Below are positions 1 to 3,845 of a DNA stretch of 5,209 bases, one piece after another (position 1 is the first letter of the stretch; the number at the start of each line of letters is the position of its first letter). The stretch is from JAAZMX01 sp035388025 (GTDB lineage: Bacteria > Patescibacteriota > Patescibacteriia > UBA2196 > GWA2-42-15). The notes under the pieces are model-generated. The model made no database searches. It worked only from the letters and a program-made list of their open reading frames with translations, and was not told the DNA's origin. The stretch lies in NCBI GenBank assembly GCA_035388025.1, contig DAOOPA010000056.1:1-5209 (forward strand), written 5' to 3'. The position numbers were made by a program, and so were the translations under genes.

Positions 1-2
1 CT

Positions 3-419
3 GGACGGGAACTTTTGCTCCAACAGTGGGAAGGCATAAAAAAGGGCCGACATGTAATCAACGTCTGGCTGAAAGAGACCGACCCGAACAAGAGGGGGGC
101 TTTTGGTGGGGAGGAAATTATGTTGCTCGACACTGAGGCCACTGCGTTAGTCAATGGCCAGCTGATGCCGGTTGAGACGGCCCAAGATGGTCGGATGAAA
201 TTCCATTTTGGGGCTGGTGATCGGTGGATTCCTCTGAATGATTATCAATGGAATATAATTCGTTGCGAACTCAAACAAGAGTTGTTCCCCGAACATCCAT
301 TACCCCATGAGGATGAGACTGGCAGCACGCCGATACGTGTCCCGTACCGCTTTGCTAAAAAAGAGCCCTTTGCGCAAAAGCGTAAAGGGCTCAAATTTTT
401 TAGTGAGGCATTTGAGTGA
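3..419 (+). CDS. Hypothetical protein, 3' part (5' end outside window)
   Basis: The frame is open from base 3 to the TGA at 417-419 with no in-frame stop, so the gene probably begins upstream of the window. A TTG at 15 could serve as a start but has no ribosome-binding site, so I treat this as a 5'-truncated gene of at least 138 codons. The composition looks like a real soluble protein: mixed charged and hydrophobic residues, tryptophans, and a probably beta-rich middle (GGEEIMLLDTEATALVNG, then MKFHFGAGDRWIPL). There is no membrane segment. I do not recognise a family. The last 20 or so codons (rich in K, F and P) are written over an intrinsic terminator hairpin (363-392), and the final 20 bases overlap the end of the convergent 53-residue gene. 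A shorter true protein with an undetected frameshift upstream of the hairpin is therefore possible. Confidence 0.55.
   Translation, partial: GRELLLQQWEGIKKGRHVINVWLKETDPNKRGAFGGEEIMLLDTEATALVNGQLMPVETAQDGRMKFHFGAGDRWIPLNDYQWNIIRCELKQELFPEHPLPHEDETGSTPIRVPYRFAKKEPFAQKRKGLKFFSEAFE
357..401 (-). terminator. Strong bidirectional intrinsic terminator
   Basis: The arms 363-375 and 380-392 pair over 13 bp with one G-U pair and close on an AAAA loop. On the minus strand the stem is followed immediately by TTTTTT (complement of 357-362), the classic arrangement, and it starts only a few bases after the TAA of the 53-residue minus-strand gene. On the plus strand the T tract (396-401) is separated from the stem by AAA, so termination that way is probably weaker. 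It therefore mainly serves the minus-strand gene, although it lies inside the 3' coding end of the plus-strand gene. Confidence 0.85.
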
Positions 420-561
420 GTAGGACATCGAGTCCTAGATTGACCGCGGTGAGTATTTTTGACATGGCCGCGATCAGCTGCTCAAACACCCCTGGAAGGA
501 GCCAATTCAGCACTAGTAGAGTTAGTGCCAAAGACAGGGCTCCGCTAAAAGCCTTGAACAT
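400..561 (-). CDS. Small hydrophobic, probably membrane, protein (53 aa)
   Basis: On the minus strand an ATG at 559-561 opens 53 codons ending in TAA at 400-402. The product starts MFKAFSGALSLALTLLVLNW. Residues 7-26 are hydrophobic enough for one membrane helix, and residues 29-48 form a second, amphipathic-looking stretch (LIAAMSKILTAVNLGLDVLL). The leucine- and alanine-rich composition and a strong terminator directly after the stop favour a real gene over the serine-rich frame on the plus strand at the same place. An in-frame TAA lies 12 bases upstream of the ATG, so no longer form exists. No Shine-Dalgarno sequence precedes the ATG. The nearest strong promoter on this strand is at 849-877, leaving a long structured leader of about 280 nt. 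Function is unknown: holin-like, toxin-like or secretion-accessory roles are only possibilities. It shares 20 bp of 3' end with the convergent gene. Confidence 0.55.
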   Translation of the reverse strand: MFKAFSGALSLALTLLVLNWLLPGVFEQLIAAMSKILTAVNLGLDVLLTQMPH

Positions 562-593
562 ATTGGTGGCTTTTAATTTTTACGGAAGCGCAA

Positions 594-695
594 GTCACTT
601 TGGGGGACTAATCCCTAGTGCTGTGACGCTGGTTCTCCTTTTTCCAGCGTGCCCTTCCAACCACTGGTTTGGTTCCCAAAACAGGTGTCGGAAGG
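594..695 (-). other. Hairpin-rich untranslated stretch upstream of the small gene
   Basis: No convincing coding frame is visible, but several inverted repeats follow each other: GTCAC (594-598) with GTGAC (623-627), enclosing GGGA/TCCC (605-608 and 612-615); ACGCTGG (626-632) with CCAGCGT (644-650), 7 bp perfect; and CCTTCC (653-658) with GGAAGG (690-695), enclosing AACCA/TGGTT at about 659-669. Some of these are mutually exclusive. If the promoter at 849-877 reads through the terminator at 733-767, this is the 5' leader of the 53-residue gene. Otherwise it is simply structured intergenic DNA. It matches no RNA family that I recognise. Confidence 0.35.
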
Positions 696-732
696 TATTG
701 AAATTTATTTTTTAAGGGGCGAGCCTTTAAAC

Positions 733-767
733 AAAAATCCCGCAAAACAGGAAGCGTTTGCGGGGTT
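733..767 (-). terminator. Intrinsic terminator (or attenuator) on the minus strand
   Basis: CCCGCAAA (739-746) pairs with TTTGCGGG (757-764), eight perfect pairs, around a 10-base loop. Read on the minus strand the stem is followed by ATTTTTGTTT (complement of the A-rich 731-738). On the plus strand no T tract follows. It sits about 75 bases downstream of the predicted transcription start of the minus-strand promoter and about 170 bases upstream of the small minus-strand gene, so it could either end a small RNA or act as a conditional terminator. Confidence 0.65.
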
Positions 768-842
768 GTCAATGTTCAGTATGGAAAATAGTTTTAAAGT
801 CTAGAGCTATTTTCTAAACTGGACATTCAATATTTTGTTGTT
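733..842 (-). ncRNA. Candidate structured small RNA, about 110 nt
   Basis: The unit has a consensus promoter, a predicted start near 842, a long imperfect hairpin and a terminator, with no credible ORF. The hairpin arms are 771-791 and 807-827. They are 21 bases each, with 18 Watson-Crick pairs and a 15-base loop; the inner 8 bp (784-791 with 807-814) are perfect. Two of the three imperfect positions would be G-U pairs if the plus strand were the RNA, but are C-A mismatches on the minus strand, so the strand of function is not settled even though the promoter and terminator point to minus. A 10-codon frame inside it (794-826) has no ribosome-binding site. I see no tmRNA, RNase P, SRP or 6S signature. 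The alternative is the front part of a regulated leader for the 53-residue gene. Confidence 0.45.
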
Positions 843-848
843 TAGGCC

Positions 849-877
849 AGTATAGCATTGGAGCGGTTTTTTGTCAA
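849..877 (-). promoter_or_regulatory. Near-perfect sigma70-type promoter, minus strand
   Basis: On the minus strand TTGACA (complement of 872-877) and TATACT (complement of 849-854) are separated by exactly 17 bases (855-871), and a TG one base before the -10 adds an extended -10 element. The expected start is near 842. A second TTGACA lies exactly 10 bp upstream (882-887). Nothing protein-coding follows within 280 bases, which points to a non-coding transcript or a long leader. Confidence 0.75.
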
Positions 878-888
878 GGCTTGTCAAG
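871..888. repeat. Two copies of TTGTCAAG, 10 bp apart
   Basis: TTGTCAAG occurs at 871-878 and again at 881-888, in register with one helical turn. The inner copy contains the -35 element of the minus-strand promoter. A 10-bp phased repeat over a -35 box could be a regulator binding site or a duplicated promoter element. It also lies between the divergent small RNA candidate and the membrane-protein gene at 914. Confidence 0.4.
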
Positions 889-913
889 TTGGCGATAAAA
901 TGGGACAATAAAA

Positions 914-1189
914 GTGGGTAATAAAATTATTTTTTTGAGATTGATGTCTCGGATTATAATAACAATTTTATTAGCCGGATATTTTTTCTTTACCCTCTTT
1001 GGAATATTTAAAACCAAGGTGATGTTGCCGCGGCCAAAGGAATTTTATGATGAGCACACCAACGGTTTTTTGGGCTATAAGGCGGAATTACAAACCGACC
1101 AGGATGCTCTAAATTTTTTTAGAATAGTTTTTACTTTATTGTTTTTCGCGGGCGTCGTTGGCGCCTGTTTTTATTTTAGAAGCTGGTGA
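914..1189 (+). CDS. Small two-helix membrane protein (hypothetical)
   Basis: The frame runs from a GTG at 914 (91 residues) or an ATG at 944 (81 residues) to TGA at 1187-1189. Neither start has a clear Shine-Dalgarno sequence. The GTG form adds a basic and hydrophobic N-terminus (MGNKIIFLRL), and the ATG form is the conservative choice. Counting from the GTG, residues 14-32 (IIITILLAGYFFFTLFGIF) and 71-88 (IVFTLLFFAGVVGACFYF) are membrane helices. Between them is a polar loop of about 38 residues containing PRPKEFYDEHTNGFLGYKAE. I recognise no family. A weak promoter may precede it (TAAAAT at 896-901, with TTGTCA 19 bases upstream), overlapping the divergent minus-strand promoter. The layout suggests a stand-alone gene, since a new promoter begins 22 bases after the stop. 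Confidence 0.6.
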   Translation: MGNKIIFLRLMSRIIITILLAGYFFFTLFGIFKTKVMLPRPKEFYDEHTNGFLGYKAELQTDQDALNFFRIVFTLLFFAGVVGACFYFRSW

Positions 1190-1211
1190 GTTTTTGATTT
1201 TGAGGCGGCGG

Positions 1212-1240
1212 TTGACAGAATTTGCCTTTTGCCTTAAAAT
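1212..1240 (+). promoter_or_regulatory. Consensus sigma70-type promoter, plus strand
   Basis: TTGACA (1212-1217) and TAAAAT (1235-1240) are separated by exactly 17 bases, giving an expected start near 1247. No protein gene follows on this strand before 3225, and a terminator lies at about 1386-1397, so the likely product is a short non-coding RNA. Confidence 0.7.
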
Positions 1241-1246
1241 ATGGAA

Positions 1247-1398
1247 ATAAAGAAAAAAGAAAACATTAGGGAGAGTTAATCTTTTTTTGGTTTTGACTCT
1301 CTTTATTTTCAAACCCGGCGAGATTAATTGTTTATAAGAAGATGCTGACCCATTCCAATCTTTTTATATTATCCCACAATTAATTGCCGGGTTTTTTA
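1247..1398 (+). ncRNA. Candidate structured small RNA, about 150 nt
   Basis: The predicted transcript contains a 5' hairpin, GAGAGTTAA (1271-1279) with TTGACTCTC (1293-1301), including one G-U pair. It then has one long segmented hairpin: AACCCGGC (1312-1319) with GCCGGGTT (1386-1393), TTAATTG (1324-1330) with CAATTAA (1377-1383), and ATAAGAAGAT (1334-1343) with ATCTTTTTAT (1358-1367), capped by a 14-base loop. The internal loops are asymmetric (GAGA/TT and TTT/about 9 bases). The outer stem runs into a T tract, so it doubles as a terminator. No ORF longer than 12 codons lies between the promoter and the terminator. A rod-like hairpin with internal loops recalls 6S RNA in general shape only, and it is short for that family. 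The family is unknown. Confidence 0.5.
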
Positions 1399-1400
1399 TT
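1386..1400 (+). terminator. Intrinsic terminator of the plus-strand small RNA candidate
   Basis: The GCCGGG arm (1386-1391), paired with CCCGGC at 1314-1319, is followed at once by TTTTTTATT (1392-1400). On the opposite strand only TTT follows the stem, so it is directional and probably does not end the AMP phosphorylase transcript. Confidence 0.6.
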
Positions 1401-1423
1401 AGCGCTAGCGCGTTGAGATGTGC

Positions 1424-1453
1424 AATAAGTTTGCCAAAAAGTTAAGACTTATT
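1424..1453 (-). other. Weak stem-loop after the AMP phosphorylase gene
   Basis: AATAAGT (1424-1430) pairs with ACTTATT (1447-1453), 7 bp extended by a G-U and an A-U pair, beginning 11 bases past the AMP phosphorylase stop. It is AT-rich and lacks a following T tract, so it is a poor terminator but could stabilise a 3' end. The region between it and 1398 holds a perfect 10-bp palindrome (1402-1411, GCGCTAGCGC). Confidence 0.25.
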
Positions 1454-1464
1454 ATTCTACTTTC

Positions 1465-2964
1465 CTACCTTCCTATTTTCACTACCTGATTTTTTCTCGC
1501 CGCGATGAGGCCCAGTTGCAAGCGGCCGTCATTTTCCGCATAAAGCGTAAAGAGTTTTTGTCCCCTTGCCACCTGGTCGCCAATCCTCACATGCATATGG
1601 ATACCAGCCAGCTTTTCTCTCGGTGCCCCCAGATTGACGCAGATTTCTTCAATCGCTTTATTATCTATGGCGATTATTTTTCCAGATTGCTTGGAGTGCA
1701 TTTCATAGTTTAGAGCGCCGAGCGCCACTTCATCGGCTTTGATTTTGCAATTACCACCTTGGGCTTTGATAATCTGGCGCATTTTTTCCCAAGCGGCCAG
1801 GCTCTTTAGTTGTTTTTCGGCGATTTTTTCTCCCTTGCCTTTAGGGCAGAAGCCTTTTAGTTCCAAGAGTTTGCCAGCCAGATAGAGGCTTTTTTTCTCC
1901 AGATCCAGCGGGCGCCGTTTGTGCTGTTGCAAGACTCGGAGCACGTCTCTGGCTTCAAGCGCCGGCCCGATGCCTGCCCCGACCGGCTCTTGAGCCTCGA
2001 TTGTTTCAACAGCCACTTTTATTTTAAATCTTTTGCCGACCGCTACAAATTTTTTGGCGATGGCTCTGGCGGTTTTCAGACTGTGCACTTTGGCGGTGGG
2101 GCCATAGGGCAGATCAATTACCAGAAAATCAACGCCCATGGCGACTTTCTTGGCGAGAATAGAAATAATCATTTTGTCATATGGCTCCAAGGATAATGGT
2201 TTGGAAACTTTAATAATAATATCATCGGCCGGGGCCATACTAACAGCGCCGCCCCAGACGAGACAAGCGCCCGTTTGGGTGATGACTTTTTTGATTTTTT
2301 CTAAGGGCAATTCAACTGGCGCCAAGACTTCCATGGTGTCGGCCGTGCCCGAGGGCGAAGTGATGGCGCGCGAAGATGTTTTGGGAATAGAGAGTCCGAG
2401 CGAAGCGATGATGGGTACCACGATCATGGTGGTGCGATTACCGGGAATTCCGCCGATAGAGTGTTTGTCAACCACCCTTTCTTTAAGATTTAGTTTTTCT
2501 CCGCACTCCGCCATGGCTTTGGTTACATAATAAAGTTCATCTAGGGTGTAAGGTTTTATGAAACTGGAGGCAACATAATAAGTGGTTTCTACCATGCCCA
2601 ATTTACCAGAGGAGATATCGCAAATAATAGAATATATTTCTTCATAATTGAGGTTTTGGCCCAGCATTTTTTTATTAATCGCCTTGACTGATTCCGGCCG
2701 CGAATAAAACATTATTTCCACTATGTCTTCCGAGTCGATTTCTTTTTTTTGCCAGACCTCTTCAAAGAGTCCGACTTCGCCATAATCAACCTTATTGTCG
2801 GTGACATTAACTGAGGCGATGACTGATTTATTTTTGCTCCACTTCAAAATTACCCGATCACCGGGCCGGATGCCTTGATTTTCAGCTTCTTGTTCCCGAA
2901 GGACAACGACGGCGTCGCCGCCAGAGGCGATATCAAGTTTTTTACATTTACAAAAGAGACGCAT
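1465..2964 (-). CDS. deoA: AMP phosphorylase (ribose-1,5-bisphosphate forming)
   Basis: The 499-residue product belongs to the thymidine/AMP phosphorylase family. It converts AMP plus phosphate to adenine plus ribose-1,5-bisphosphate, the first step of the archaeal/CPR AMP pathway that leads to RuBisCO, and should be cytosolic. Residues 1-85 form the extra N-terminal domain that separates AMP phosphorylases from ordinary 430-450 residue thymidine phosphorylases. The phosphate-binding segment KHSIGGIPGNRTTM is at 167-180, and the family signature SSRAITSPSGTADTMEVL at 197-214. VWGGAVSMAPADD (236-248) and EPVGAGIGPALEARD (326-340) are also conserved, followed by a C-terminal domain from about 420. 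Length matches archaeal enzymes of about 500 residues, so the ATG at 2962-2964 is right, although C-rich sequence rather than a Shine-Dalgarno precedes it. The RuBisCO gene lies on the same strand upstream. Family membership is very sure; AMP over pyrimidine substrates is inferred from the N-terminal domain and context. Confidence 0.93.
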   Translation of the reverse strand: MRLFCKCKKLDIASGGDAVVVLREQEAENQGIRPGDRVILKWSKNKSVIASVNVTDNKVDYGEVGLFEEVWQKKEIDSEDIVEIMFYSRPESVKAINKKMLGQNLNYEEIYSIICDISSGKLGMVETTYYVASSFIKPYTLDELYYVTKAMAECGEKLNLKERVVDKHSIGGIPGNRTTMIVVPIIASLGLSIPKTSSRAITSPSGTADTMEVLAPVELPLEKIKKVITQTGACLVWGGAVSMAPADDIIIKVSKPLSLEPYDKMIISILAKKVAMGVDFLVIDLPYGPTAKVHSLKTARAIAKKFVAVGKRFKIKVAVETIEAQEPVGAGIGPALEARDVLRVLQQHKRRPLDLEKKSLYLAGKLLELKGFCPKGKGEKIAEKQLKSLAAWEKMRQIIKAQGGNCKIKADEVALGALNYEMHSKQSGKIIAIDNKAIEEICVNLGAPREKLAGIHMHVRIGDQVARGQKLFTLYAENDGRLQLGLIAARKNQVVKIGR

Positions 2965-2979
2965 AGGGGGAGAGTATTA

Positions 2980-2985
2980 AGTATA
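2980..2985 (-). promoter_or_regulatory. Possible -10 element of the AMP phosphorylase gene
   Basis: TATACT on the minus strand lies 15 bases before the ATG, which would give a leader of only about 9 nt, consistent with the missing ribosome-binding site and near-leaderless translation. No recognisable -35 lies 16-18 bases upstream, and the surroundings are AT-rich with repeated AAGTAT-like words, so this could be chance. Confidence 0.25.
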
Positions 2986-3090
2986 ATGTATCAAGTATTA
3001 TGAATTTTAAAGATAATTTATGTCTTTATTTTACCCCACCTGGCCCAAAAAATCAAAAGCCCGGTAAGCCATAATTTTCTTTATGGTCTA

Positions 3091-3119
3091 TTGACGCGCT
3101 AGAAAAAATGTCTTATTAT
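3091..3119 (+). promoter_or_regulatory. Promoter upstream of the decarboxylase-like gene
   Basis: TTGACG (3091-3096) and TATTAT (3114-3119) are 17 bases apart, giving a start near 3126 and a leader of about 100 nt. A perfect TATAAT lies nearer the gene at 3190-3195, but has no -35 at the proper distance. Either could drive the gene at 3225. Confidence 0.45.
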
Positions 3120-3212
3120 TGTTTTAATGTTTTTTAAAATTCAAAGAAAATTATCAAAAGAAACGGAAAACAATTGCTCCAAATTCATTTATAATCCACG
3201 GAGAGAAAAAAT

Positions 3213-3218
3213 AAGGAG
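3213..3218 (+). promoter_or_regulatory. Strong ribosome-binding site
   Basis: AAGGAG ends six bases before the ATG at 3225. It is the only strong Shine-Dalgarno sequence in front of any gene in the window. It fixes the N-terminus of the decarboxylase-like gene in the frame that is broken 54 bases later, and argues that this start was once, or still is, used. Confidence 0.75.
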
Positions 3219-3224
3219 AACGCC

Positions 3225-3790
3225 ATGCAATTTAATGTGAGTATCCCATTGATCCCAGCCAGAGTTTTCTTCACTAGCGTTTTGGTATCGGGAATAGTGA
3301 GTCTATTTCGCTTCTCTTGGCTCTTCGCAATGCCGGTATCGGGACATGCAATATCGCGGAGGTCAATGGTATTTTGCCCCCAGAGTGCAAGGCTATCCGG
3401 CGTGTTAAGGGGTTAGCTGAATTAAAACCTGGCCAGGTCATCCACGGCGTTCTCGCCGCAATGTCTGACCATGAACCAAATCGCCTCGTGTCAGCGGCTA
3501 TTGGTTGGGCTTGGACTCCGGACAGAATACAACATGGTTATATATCCAAGTATCTTTCTGCTGGCCAAACCGGTAAAAAAGCTGGTGACTGTGCAGAAGA
3601 TTCCGCCGCCACTATGCTTGCCAGCACTTTGGGTATAAAATTTAATCCAGAAACAGCCTGGCAAGCAAGAGAAGAAATCTATAAAGCGGCTGGCCAGAAT
3701 ATCCGCACTTCACGGGTTTTCCGATCCCAGAAGTGTGATAAGAACGGCCTATGGACGACTGTCGTTGCCGCGGCAGTTTTTATGTCATAA
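3225..3790 (+). pseudogene. Pyruvoyl-dependent arginine decarboxylase relative, frameshifted
   Basis: The ATG at 3225 gives MQFNVSIPLIPARVFFTS, matching the family N-terminus. The rest of the protein continues in the -1 frame to TAA at 3788-3790. Inserting one base near 3279 (GT to GGT) restores FFTSGFGIG followed by ALRNAGIG, and yields 188 residues, the usual family length. Later family motifs include LKPGQ, EPNRLVSAAIG, KAGDCAEDSAATMLASTLGI and a C-terminal DKNGLWTTVVAAAV. Active members cut themselves before a serine (SS or NS before I-x-PP) to form a pyruvoyl group and decarboxylate arginine to agmatine for polyamine synthesis. Here that site reads VNGILPP, so the serine is glycine (codon 3368-3370). 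The glutamate matching E109 of the Methanocaldococcus enzyme (GYLSE in bacterial relatives) is lysine (GYISK, 3548-3550). It is therefore a pseudogene or a non-catalytic paralogue with an assembly error. The strong ribosome-binding site and intact remainder leave the second option open. Confidence 0.8.
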
Positions 3791-3806
3791 ACTCTTGGCA
3801 ACCAAA

Positions 3807-3845
3807 AAGCTCCACCTTACTCAAGGCGGAGCTTGCTATTTTTTT
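3807..3845 (+). terminator. Bidirectional terminator between convergent genes
   Basis: The arms 3807-3818 and 3823-3834 pair over 12 positions with a single mismatch (A3814/C3827) around an ACTC loop. On the plus strand GCTA and then TTTTTTT (3839-3845) follow, and the T tract runs into the RuBisCO stop codon. On the minus strand the stem merges into TTTTT (complement of 3804-3808). It probably serves both the decarboxylase-like gene and RuBisCO. Confidence 0.8.

Noticed and set aside
633..641. AAAGGAGAA in a hairpin loop on the minus strand, like a sequestered ribosome-binding site
   Set aside because: No ATG, GTG or TTG start follows within a usable distance on that strand.
416..715. A 99-codon plus-strand frame
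   Set aside because: Serine-, asparagine- and arginine-rich composition, no ribosome-binding site, and it overlaps the better-supported minus-strand small gene and the hairpin-rich region.
794..826. A 10-codon leader peptide (MSSLENSSRL) on the minus strand
   Set aside because: No ribosome-binding site, and it lies inside the hairpin. No run of one amino acid suggests classical attenuation.
771..827. Resemblance of GTTTTAAAG...TAGAGCTA to Cas9 repeat or tracrRNA sequence
   Set aside because: The likeness is limited to a few AT-rich words. There is no repeat-spacer array and no cas gene in the window.
570..910. tmRNA, RNase P RNA or SRP RNA in the structured region
   Set aside because: None of the conserved core words of these RNAs is found on either strand, and no tRNA-like end is present.
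1241..1279. A 12-codon ORF (MEIKKKENIRES) right after the plus-strand -10 element
   Set aside because: Its ATG lies upstream of the expected transcription start and it has no ribosome-binding site.
1921..2530. Long open frames antisense to AMP phosphorylase
   Set aside because: They mirror the codon pattern of a securely identified gene and have no family motifs or start signals.
3276..3286. Programmed -1 ribosomal frameshifting at GTTTTGG
   Set aside because: The zero-frame codons (AGC GTT TTG GTA) do not form an X-XXY-YYZ slippery heptamer and no clear downstream pseudoknot is seen. A lost base fits the family motif better.
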